64,000 nt of DNA, from contig OW203762.1 of assembly GCA_934045905.1 (NCBI GenBank), forward strand, positions 50,989,411-51,053,410, written 5' to 3'. This DNA comes from Leuctra nigra. Lineage: Eukaryota; Arthropoda; Insecta; Plecoptera; Leuctridae. Positions within the stretch are counted from its first letter, which is position 1; each line of letters begins with the position of its first letter. Positions 54,600 to 64,000 of this stretch are shown here, one piece after another. The translations under genes and the position numbers were made by a program. The notes beneath the pieces were generated by a model. It saw nothing but the letters and a program-made list of their open reading frames with translations. It made no database searches and was not told the origin of the DNA.

Positions 54600-55400
54600 C
54601 CCCTTATTCCACCTAGGGGTTTCTTGTGCACTTAGATGCTGTGTGTGATCATTCAATTCATTCTAGACAAGATATTCTCGTGAATCTAGCAGCTGCGAAA
54701 TTCCAATTAGAATCAATACGCCCGCAGTTAGAATAAGTAAAAGCAAGTCTAATCTCATTCAATTATAACCTGTATTATTAAGACTATTTTCCACAGAAAG
54801 CTATCACGGAATCTGTATTGTAACAGAGCAAATGCAATTTAAATGTGAATCGAATCGGCAATTCAGGGCAAGCCAAGAGTTTGTGTATTGATACTTGCTG
54901 ATCCCTCGTAAATCGATTATTGAATAGGTTATCGGACAGAACTGGTAGTCACGGACCAAGGTTTACACAAGGTTTACTGGACGTGATTTTGGAGAGATCT
55001 TCTGTTTACTCTGAACCTCCAGTGTTTACAATGTAATTCAATTGTAGTTATAGAGCGATCTTGATTTCTAAGACAATTCATCCGAAATCTCTGTTGTTTT
55101 AACAATCAGATAACCTTCACTGGTCATCAATTAGGTACGGATGAATGTTAACACAGTTACCTTTACTAAATAGATTCTGTTTAGTTAGGGGCGTCCCGAA
55201 CCAGATAGGGTTGATATTTTAGTCATGAAGAGGACTATACTATTTATAGGTGCTTGTTTGCAACAATTTCCAATTTAGTCATTTTAAGAAAATTTGCAAG
55301 TTTAAATAGTTTAATTTATCCATTCCCGTTTTACCTCCGGCTTTATTTTGTGTAAAAAGGAACGCAGGTAATTTGAATTTGAATAATGAATTATTGGATT
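54600..55400. other. Intergenic, nothing recognised
   Basis: AT-rich, no supported features. Confidence 0.35.
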
Positions 55401-55424
55401 TTGTTGCAAAAGCGCGCGCTCGCC

Positions 55425-55505
55425 GCTGACCACGCCGGGTTTCGAACCCAACACTCTCGAGCACCATAGTTCTGACTTTCACCACTGCGCTACTGCGTGG
55501 AGGCA
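55425..55505 (-). mobile_element. tRNA-derived SINE head
   Basis: On the minus strand an A-box-like CGCAGTAGCGCAGTGG (55482-55497) is followed about 35 bp later by the B box GGGTTCGAAACCC (55437-55449). Acceptor-stem pairing is poor. Confidence 0.45.
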
Positions 55506-55549
55506 TAATTTACCTTGATTTCCACCTGACTTTCTATCTGACGTATCGT

Positions 55550-55775
55550 CTAGTGTTCGGAACAACCTGTAGAGAGCGCGGCGCGAATCTTCTGGAACGG
55601 AGTTGTATCGATTGCCACGCGCGGCGCTGCCGACAGTGGCGGGGTCCGCGGTTGAATCGCTCGCGCTCGGAGCTCAGTGCCCGCGAAGCTGTCGGCCTTG
55701 GAGTGCGTCGCGCATTCGCTCGCGTCCACCGCGACACTGACGTGATGCTTTTCGTACGCGCAGCCATCCACAATA
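55550..55775. promoter_or_regulatory. CpG-rich block
   Basis: Strongly CpG-rich with open frames on both strands but no recognisable protein on either. Could be an unannotated first exon/promoter, for example of the downstream TRPM gene. Confidence 0.2.
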
Positions 55776-55899
55776 ATTACTAACTGCTCATTCACAACGT
55801 GTGGCTAACAGATCTTTTTCATACTTTTATTGATCAATTTAGCAAGTGTTTTTCACCCCCCATTTAATGTTATTTTCTTGGAATTGCGCACGTTTTAGG

Positions 55900-55990
55900 C
55901 ACGAGTCCAACTTCGTCGGCATCCTTGACTCGGCCGCCGGTTCAATGCTATCAGAGCACAGGGTCCTGGGTCGAAGCCCGCTCGCTAAAT
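55900..55990 (+). mobile_element. tRNA-like SINE remnant
   Basis: GGTTCAATGCTATCAGAGCA, then a degenerate B box GGGTCGAAGCCC, resembles a tRNA-derived SINE head; no tail defined. Confidence 0.35.
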
Positions 55991-56589
55991 AAATGTGTTG
56001 TATTTTACGTAAACACATGTCTTTTTGTAGAAAGAACGTACCAAACAAATAATGGTATCCATTCTTTCTGACAGCGTATTTATAAAACTATGTGGATTCA
56101 CTTCTAGAGAATTTGGAAGTGATGAAGGCCAAAGGCACGTCTGTCCCGTCAAAAGCGAGAACGGTAAGAAATGAAAGAAAATAGCATCTTAGGGTTGTTG
56201 ATTTTTTGTGGTTTCTCCCCTGCCCTCTTTTATGTTTCTTGCCCTTTCAGTGGTTGGATATAAAAATAATGTTTTCAGTCTCCAAATGCTTCTTTTGTAT
56301 TCCGTTAATGTTCAATAATATTACCTCGTGTTTGGAAACAAAACAACTGTCAATCACAACAAGAAGTTCGAATGTCGATATCTGTTAGTGAAGCGTGATC
56401 ACATCTCCAACCATTCGGGAAGCACCGCGTTGAAGTGGAACGAGCACGTTTTGGGCAGATTGCCAGGAAGCTCTTGCAGTCGCTGGCCCCGGGTTCGAGT
56501 CGTGTGCAGCTCGACACGACCTAGGCCAACACCTGCTGCGACCGGCTCAAGTCAACACGCGGTTTCGGTCAAACCATCGCGTTATCTTC

Positions 56590-56660
56590 AGAGGTCAGTG
56601 GCTTCGACGTCTCGGTATCTGGAAGACCGGGATTCGAATCCGGGCGAGGTCGTTCATCCC
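56590..56660 (+). mobile_element. tRNA-like SINE remnant
   Basis: TCAGTGGCTTCGACGTC followed by the B box GGGATTCGAATCC, with GAGGTC on both sides. A second B-box-like GGGTTCGAGTC lies at about 56490. Not a canonical tRNA. Confidence 0.35.
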
Positions 56661-57775
56661 TTCAGGATTTACGGCGCTCTCACAGATTGGATTGAGCTCG
56701 ACAATGTGCGATATATTTGCAGACTATGTGGTACATTGTTGATGGGAGAGCGAGCATGTGGCAGACCGGGCGCCCGGCCCGGTAGATTACATACAACCTG
56801 CAGACCCGGACTAGATTGCCGAAGTTTAATCCGATGTTATTATCCTCGTACTCGAGCGCCGATTAAATACACTAATTCTCTGTTCATAGTCTCTTCTGCT
56901 CGGAATTAATATTCCATAATTCTGTTACCCACAGAGTTGCAAACTAATGGAGATCTTCTTGGGAATCATCTACATTAACTCGCAGCAATTACATGGCGGT
57001 TTCAAATAACTTTATCATAACTTTCAAATTAGATATGAGTACGTCGAAGAATCCAGCCAATGAGAGAGCTGGAGAGTCGAGCATCGTCTTGAGACCTGGT
57101 TATCCTCCGAATAACTGCTACTTGTCGAATACCTTGTGTTGTTGTGACGTCAGGCGAGATGATCTGCAGGTAGAATCCGTCCCTGTCCTCCACGCATGCG
57201 CAGCATCACTCACGCCAGATGGAATATATTGACTCCTTGTTATAGAACAAATCGCACGAGCAAAACATCGATATAGATTTCTTTCATAAAAACAACAAAT
57301 CTATCCTCACTCTTTGATAATTGTTGAACCGATCATTGCGTCACTATGGGACTTTGCTACTTAATTGACAACAAACAAGCCTATTGATTTCAGCCTTGTC
57401 TCCCAACTTGTGTAATCTCCGCGAGCAACTTGTTCACTAATAACCCGTGTGTGAAGTGAAATATCCCGGCATGAGCGTGCTCTTCGACTTCCTAATGGGC
57501 CGCTTTCATGCGTGCTCTCCGAGGAGGTATTAGCGACAAGCCGCATTGTTTCATTGTTTCAGCACGCTTTAGCACGGCGTGCCTTTTTCCAGCGCGGCGA
57601 GATAAAATTGTCAGAAGTTCATTAATAATTCAACTCAATTACAAACATACTCGTTAAAGCTATTAGAACAGACATACCTACTCGGCAGTAGGTGTTGTTG
57701 TAACCTTGTGTTATATCACCAATGCAAAAATTATAAGTTTTCCCCTCAAGGACGGGCATTTTGTTGGCACGTTAA

Positions 57776-58148
57776 GAGTCGCCTGCACTCGAAGGTAAAC
57801 ATTAATGATAATATTTCCTGAATATTGTCATAGCTTTTGAACCATTCTAATGATGAGAAATGTGAAAAATATTTAAAACATCTTATTTTTTAGCCGAATT
57901 TATCAATATAGACATGAGCTTTTAAACATGTTTGTACCCAAACTCGACTGAAAGCTGAAATAGTAGAGGCAGTTTAGCTTACAGTCGAGATTGGGCATAG
58001 GTATTTAAAGTTCGTGTCTATTGATAAAATCGACCAAAAAATTAGACATGTTAAATATTTTTCCCATTTTCTCATACTTTGAATGGTTCAAAAGTTATTA
58101 AAATATTTATGAAATATTATCACCAGTGTTTACCTTCGAGGTCCATTC
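57776..58148. mobile_element. 373-bp foldback MITE flanked by TTAA
   Basis: The two halves are near-complementary over about 180 bp (left CTCGAAGGTAAACATTAATG against right CCTCGAAGGTAAACACTGGT in reverse complement; later AGCTTTTGAACCATTC against AACTTTTGAACCATTC). TTAA lies at 57772-57775 and 58149-58152, the piggyBac-type target. Indels and mismatches indicate some age. Confidence 0.7.
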
Positions 58149-58159
58149 TTAACGGGTCA

Positions 58160-60150
58160 GATTAAATGCATAAATGGAGGGAATTCGATGTATTTTTGTA
58201 AAGTAAGTGATTCCTCTTCGCACTAAAGATTTCTCCGCAGCCTACAATTGTCTAGGTAATCATTAAATTATCAAATATCGCAAAAAAGACACATAATCAC
58301 AGCTATCTGAATGGTGCCATCAAGATGGTGGCAAACAGTAAGACTATAAAAGTGCAAAATTATGATATAGAACAAGCATACTCGTCACTCGTCAGTAGTT
58401 GGCGTAGTTATTAGAACAGACAAACTTGAAACTTTGATTGCAAAAGAGCTGTATTTTACAATCTCTGCTGCAGTCTAGCCATTTTTACTACTGCACATGT
58501 ATTTTTTTTTACTGTCATATCATTTTATAATTATTCAAAGGTTTTCTAAAGATAAAACGAAATGAATAATGATATTCCAACATTTCAATTTTCATCTCTT
58601 TGAAGCAGCAACATGAAAAGAAAGAGTTACATGTTTATTTCCTGAAATTATGCCAACGTTCCTAAAGGGCAACAAAATGTAATTATGATAAATCTGTCAT
58701 CGTTTTAATATCGGAAGTTAATCAGTGATCGCTGATCGGTCTTGTCAGCCATTTTAATGGTGCAGACAAATTGCTAGGTAAACTGTTAGTCTATATTCCC
58801 ACATCTGGCAATATCCCTCCACGTTCTTTGAAGAAATCTACATTTCTATCGTCCGCCATGTAGTTATTAAAAGGGTTGCTTAAAAAGTCTCAAAGAATAT
58901 GAAAAGAATTTTCCTTGTACACATTTCCGTCTGGAATGTAACCAACCGAAGCGAACATTCGGTTCAAAAGAATCGCCAGGCGAAGCTACGTTATGAAAAC
59001 TCCTTTATAATTCACCGCGCTCAAAAGCTTTTCCAATAAATACTCATTCCAATTTGCATTGTTCTATATACGTACGAATAGTTCTTGTTTGAGAAGTAAT
59101 TGCAGCCTCAAGGGGGCCGTGGCTGTTCCATTGCGAACACGTGGCTCGACCGAGTTGCAGCTTTCTGCAAGATCTGCATCTCGTCTTGTGTCTATCGAAC
59201 AATTATCTCGGATAACACTTGTGAGACAAGCCAACAACCTGTAGCTTCATCAATCACTTCTTGAGACCAAGCTGTGAGTCAGCGATGATGTCATTCATGC
59301 GTCGGTGGAGGTGCCGTGCCATCCACTGAGCCGTCGACGTCGCCCACCGACTTTTCCATTTCCTTTCATTTCCTCTCGAATGGTTGTTTGAGTAATACTG
59401 AACTCATGTGCATAAAGCTCCCGCCTGCTTTACGATCTCGGAATAAATATTGTCAATCGAATATCTCGATTTTCAAGCTTTCTCATTGGCTGGATAGTTC
59501 TTATTCGGTGTGAATGTTTACATCCGCCATTTCGTATAGCCGGCCATAAAGTCAAGTACATAAACCGTAAGAGACAAAGTAGAAACATTGTTATTTTGAA
59601 TGAATGTTGTTGTTTCTTGCTCATAATTACGTGAGCTAATGAGGTGAACTTAGCACCTATATTAGACATCATTAAGCTTTGACTTCAAATTATTCTCAGT
59701 CGATAAAGCAGTAATCTTTTCCGGAAACATTAATGAGAAAAGTGTAATATTCGTGTGCAAAGGCATCGAACCCATGTACCGATCCAAAGTCGATATCGCT
59801 CCTAGCATTTCATGCCCGGAGGAGCGGAAGATATTAATAGGTGATTATTCACCTATAGGTTGAGTACGCACACCCCGACTCGTTTCACGTTTATGTACCA
59901 TTAATATACACTTTATATTACATCCACCCCCTCGATATTTACTGTATCTAAAATGCATTATTAATCTCGACCAAAATGCAAGATCAATATTTGTTTTAGA
60001 GTCCGTATCACATACATAATTCAAAGGACAACATATTTGCTTACGCCATAAGTGACATATTTTGCGCAATAAAGTAAACATACCTTGTGTTTTATTAGTG
60101 TTGGTTTACTGTAGAAGAAGCGGATCATGCTTGGCTAGAGTCAGTCGCTG
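58160..60150. other. Intergenic, nothing recognised
   Basis: AT-rich. A perfect 8-bp-stem palindrome ATAGGTGA-TTAT-TCACCTAT lies at 59837-59856. A tRNA-like B box on minus near 59770 is too weak to call. Confidence 0.35.
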
Positions 60151-60325
60151 TGAACGAGCCAATGATGTCGCAGATTAGTGCGTGAAACACGAAACCAATT
60201 TCATCGAATTACTTTAGTCGGGCAACTTGCTCAATAGGAATCGACGTGAGTTTGTTGGAATTTTCGCGGGTTGATTTTGAGAGTTTTTGTGTGTGCTGAA
60301 AGAGTGATATTGGACTGGAGTGGGA

Positions 60326-61278
60326 ATGGCACAATGGAGGGAGTTTACCTACGGCATGCACCCGTCTTTTGCCGACACCTCTCTGGCACAAGAAGCCGCT
60401 CAAACGCCGTGCATTCCAGAGGTGATTGATAGTCGGGAAATTATTGCATTCTTTTCTACTTCATTGTTTTCCACAAAACCGATCTCCATTCTACTGTTGA
60501 ACATTCTAGCTTAATAGTACCTAATGATAGGCTAATATATACTTCAATTCACATACAATTACAGAAAATTCACGTAACTTTGCAATTTATTGAAATTATG
60601 GCGTTTGTATTCTCCCCGCAAGGGCATACAGCTTGGGTCAGAGCACGACCTCTGCCGTCTATGCTACCGTTCTGTCTTCTTTCTGTGATTCCACCAGTGC
60701 AAAGGGTGTAGATCAAAGGAAATGCGCCTCGGTCTATACTTGCGCCTACCTAGTGGACGGACAGTACTGCCATCGTATAACAGGGTCATGGGAGGTAAAA
60801 ATTATACAGCTATAGCATTGACGAAGAATATGAAGCATTGTATAAATTATAATATTATATTAATAATAATATAATTTGTACGACACCGTATCTTTTAAAG
60901 ACACTTTGAGTATATCATTTTTACCTCACAAAACGACATAATTTAGCGACGACCTTGAAATAGTAGTCGAAAACTGAGTCGTTCGCCGATAGCTGGGGAT
61001 ATTGATCTGTTTGGAATGAAACATAATATGGCGGATGCTGCATTGCTCGATTTACAAGACGATTCAATTTTTACTTTATTGTAGAAGTTTTAGAATGATT
61101 GGTTTTTGTTAGCAAGTGATGTTATGTTAGACTATGTATAGATTTTTTTTATTCAAGTTGTACCTATACTTATTGCAGTATCCCACCTTTTGTGTGGAGG
61201 AACATAGGCCGAGCATGCAAGCGTTGATTCCCACTTTCCAGATGCCAGAACACTGGGAACAGGTCCTTGAGTTGAAGG
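60326..61278 (+). CDS. Doubtful spliced gene, unrecognised
   Basis: Three exon-like pieces follow one another on the plus strand. 60326-60421 starts ATG in a good context (GGGAATGG) and ends at GAG/GTGATT. About 60617-60795 (Cys-containing frame DQRKCASVYTCAYL, VDGQYCHRITGSWE) ends at GAG/GTAAAA. From about 61180, after TTGCAG, the frame reads YPTFCVEEHRPSMQALIPTF and on into the (GGA)n tract. Phase fits between the last two pieces but not between the first two, so this may be a broken gene, a TE remnant or chance. I do not recognise the protein. Confidence 0.22.
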
Positions 61279-61286
61279 AGAAGACG

Positions 61287-61469
61287 AGAAGAAGAAGAAG
61301 AAGAAGAAGGAGGAGGAGGAGGAGGAGGAGGAGGAGGAGGAGGAGGAGGAGGAGGAGGAGGAGGAGGAGGAGGAGGAGGAGGAGGAGGAGGAGGAGGAGG
61401 AGGAGGAGGAGGAGGAGGAGGAGGAGGAGGAGGAGGAGGAGGAGGAGGAGGAGGAGGAGGAGGAGGAGA
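61287..61469. repeat. (GAA)n/(GGA)n microsatellite
   Basis: About 180 bp, seven GAA-type triplets then more than fifty GGA triplets. Poly-Arg and poly-Leu frames on the two strands are by-products. Confidence 0.97.
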
Positions 61470-61862
61470 GTACTTGGGTGAATGTCAGTAGCTAATGAAT
61501 CAGACGCTCTAACTGACACGATTGTAATTTAAATCTTGTATTTTTATCCCGAAACAATCTGACATTCACATCCACTAGTGGGGATATTTAATTAGCGTTC
61601 AGAAGGAAGTAGAGACACTCAAACTTTTCAGCAGCCCACTCTTTTATCAGAATTGGTAAAAAGGGTGAAAATGTTCTTTTCAAACCAAATTATATTATAG
61701 ATTTTGCTGCCACGACAGACACAATTTCTCGGTTAGCAGTGGAATATGATATAGGGGCTGGAATGTTCAATGCAAATTTTGCCGAATGCAGTAAGAACTG
61801 TACTTTATATTCACACGAATATTTACTGGGATTGGAGCAGTCTATGAAATATGTTTTCATAT

Positions 61863-62096
61863 AATTTTTACAGAATTTTATTGTCATTTGCAAGTAAACT
61901 TTATTTAAATTTTATTGCTATATTAGGGTGATAGTATTTGAAATTATGATCTATTTTGAATTATGAAATATGTTTGTTGGGTAGAGAATTTATTAGGTAC
62001 CTACTCAATTTTTACAGAATTTTATTGTCATTTGCAAGTAAACTATATTTAAATTTTATGGCTATATTAGGGTGATAGTATTTGAAATTATGATCT
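61863..62096. repeat. 90-bp direct duplication
   Basis: 61863-61952 and 62007-62096 match over 90 bp with about two mismatches, separated by 54 bp. A recent local duplication. Confidence 0.9.
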
Positions 62097-62468
62097 GTCA
62101 AATCAAAATGTTAATTAACATTTTTGTTCAGTGCTCATTAAAACTCGTATTCTGAGTGCACTGACAATTTCCAGATTCAGATAAGGTCGACATAAAATAT
62201 TAAATCGACTCTGACGTCATTAAAACGTGAACTGTCGACTTAGTCAAGTCTAGCGATCGACTTACTCTCGACTAACACCGAAAGGTCACTCGATCGCTCG
62301 GAGTCTCGATTCGATCGGAAAGCCTGGACTCAAGTTATATGATAGCATGCTGCTAGACGTCAACAGGAATCACGCAAAGTGACAACTCGACTTCTCGTGT
62401 GACATCCTTCTATCTCGTCTATTGTATAACATTGATTCCATGTCGGGTGACATTAGAAGAGGGTTATA

Positions 62469-63101
62469 CCCCTTCTACACGCTCACTTTAATATAGTATG
62501 TTAAACATACATTTAAATGACGTCTCACTTTAGCACGTCTACACACTCACTTTATCTATTGAAGCACTATCTGGTGACGATTCTGTAATTATTACCTTAA
62601 TTTGTCGATTCAGTGCAGTGTTATTCTAATGACAGTGAGGAGATTTCACATGAATGGTCCAGTGAAGTTATTTACAAAATATGTTACAGCTGTCAGTTCA
62701 TGTTGGAAACAAAATCACTCTTGGATGACATAGCCTCACTTTTAACACTCATAAGGACTTATTTATTATTTTAAAATTGTTTTGAGCCTTTGTGTTAGGT
62801 TAAAAAGTATTATTAAATAGCACGCAACACACTTACAAATTCAATTAAACATTTTAACTTGAATATGTATACAATTTAACTATTAAATCTAGAACTGAAG
62901 AAGAACAAAAGCGAATCGTTTTTAAAAATAATCTCTCGAGATCTCGCGTCTTGCGTTAAACATAGGTTAAACAACGGTTAAACATAGGTCCGTCGCGAAC
63001 TTGAAGTGCGGTGTCATTTAAGGGAAGCTTGATCATCTACACGGTATACTTAAAGTGAGTGGCTACTAAAGTCCTATGTTAAAGTGAGCGTGTAGAAGGG
63101 G
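62469..63101. mobile_element. 633-bp MITE
   Basis: Terminal inverted repeats CCCCTTCTACACGCTCACTT on the left and the same in reverse complement on the right (63079-63101), with sub-terminal near copies of CTACACACTCACTTTA and AAAGTGAGTGG. No transposase. Target duplication unclear. Confidence 0.7.
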
Positions 63102-63726
63102 ATGATAGCACTCCAGGTACTCGTCGAGGCCCCCAGTCATCACCCAACATTATGGCTCTTACTCTATGAATCATTTTTCTCTTGTGATAATAAAGTGTTT
63201 GCGCTTTTATGGCAATAAAGTTGTAGAGCAACAAACATTCATTAGCTTCAGGTGTTAATACAAATTAAAACAAACTGCTTTCACGTAGGTAAGGAGAACA
63301 AAACATTGCTCAGCCTCCACGAGACTGGTGGCAAATTTAACGAGAACAAATCTCAATCGCTGTCATATATGGTTCCTTCGCCACCTCGGTACACGTAAGG
63401 TTATTTTGTGAAACTTTCGTTTACTTTACCGTCAATAAAGTTGAATTTGGCAACGTGTTTCGCAATAACTGCGCTATTTCGCAGCGACGCGATCAATTAG
63501 AGGAAAACTTTTCCCTCGTTTCCGTAACAATTAAACTGACTGAGATAAAGCGACAGTTAATTGGTTTCATCGTGTTACTTTCAGTCAGTCGGCGTTGTGA
63601 ACTTGTGATCACGTGCGGAGCTCGGCGTAGACTTTTCAAATGAAAAGAAGGAAATTGCCCTGAGATCTGGAGGGCCGTGATAATAACGCAACAATGCACT
63701 GAAATGTTTGTTTTACTCCATTTCAG

Positions 63727-63806
63727 ACGGCGCGCAGCTGGATCGAGGCCAATTTTCAAAAACGAGAATGCATTAAGTTCATACAGAGCCCCCACGATGA
63801 GTTCCG
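63727..63806 (+). CDS. TRPM-type cation channel, one N-terminal exon (partial)
   Basis: The 80-bp exon lies between a strong acceptor (TTTACTCCATTTCAG) and donor (CCG/GTAAGT). It encodes TARSWIEANFQKRECIKF and then IQSPHDEFR, matching the conserved N-terminal SWIE-x2-F-x-KREC motif of TRPM channels, which precedes the large cytosolic MHR region. TRPM channels are tetrameric Mg/Ca/Zn-permeable cation channels of plasma or intracellular membranes. The Arg codon is split by the intron at the place where vertebrate TRPM genes also have a junction after DPHR (from memory). The next exon would start with the CCG-x-L part beyond the window. Only this exon is visible. Confidence 0.75.
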
Positions 63807-64000
63807 GTAAGTTGACTTCACAAACACACTTTGGGGGAACGAAAATAGTGGTGACAAAAACGTGTCGCCGCTTTTGATGAAACCATCTTCTTGGCTCATT
63901 GAATCTGTTGGAGAGCACAGATTGAGGACAGGGAATTTCATGATTAAAATTCTTCGCAATCCTCTAATGTGTCTGGAGCTCAGCAAGAAGAACAAATATC

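Noticed and set aside
56328..56909. 193-codon plus-strand ORF
   Set aside because: Crosses SINE-like tRNA segments and has no coherent domain; probably chance.
61127..61519. Poly-Leu (minus) and poly-Arg (plus) frames
   Set aside because: Products of the (GGA)n microsatellite, not proteins.

Overview
This is an animal nuclear genomic window, most likely from an insect with a large, repeat-rich genome (possibly a hemipteran; the order is a guess). The reasons are spliced genes with GT-AG introns, an AT-rich background, abundant non-LTR retrotransposons, tRNA-derived SINEs, MITEs and minisatellites, and no bacterial-style operons. Species cannot be fixed from the sequence alone.

Layout. 1-750: 3' end of a non-LTR retrotransposon with an (ATT)n tail. 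1065-1748 (-): intact single-exon YEATS4/GAS41. 2252-6160 (+): complete five-exon FEM1B orthologue, divergent from YEATS4 across a ~0.5 kb shared promoter; its first intron carries a TA-flanked mariner-type MITE. 6161-31240: mostly non-genic, holding LINE fragments, hAT-like ends, a 399-bp MITE, copies of a ~0.7-0.9 kb dispersed repeat (called RepA here), a SINE, an E-box/CRE cluster followed by a 73-bp satellite with E-boxes, and a 15/16-bp minisatellite. 31242-48055 (+): a spliced gene for an unrecognised Ser-rich protein of about 539 residues with one C-terminal membrane segment. Its 14-kb last intron holds an antisense RTE-like LINE and two RepA copies, and ends in a 16-bp minisatellite; its 3' flank is a 36-bp minisatellite. 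51.7-54.6 kb (-): long, nearly intact but 5'-truncated LINE. 55-63 kb: SINE pieces, a GC-rich patch, a 373-bp foldback element, a doubtful spliced gene, a (GGA)n tract, a 90-bp direct duplication and a 633-bp MITE. 63727-63806 (+): one exon of a TRPM-type cation channel continuing beyond the window.

The genes are unrelated in function: YEATS4 reads acetylated histones, FEM1B is a CUL2 ubiquitin-ligase receptor, the Ser-rich protein is a membrane protein of unknown role, and TRPM is an ion channel. The most unusual signals are (i) a minisatellite whose unit supplies branch-point-like TACTAAT motifs directly upstream of a splice acceptor, (ii) the RepA family with a Helitron-like 3' end and internal degenerate modules, (iii) nine CACGTG E-boxes within 1.4 kb, seven of them in a tandem satellite, and (iv) a hairpin placed immediately after the stop codon in two separate RTE-like LINE copies.
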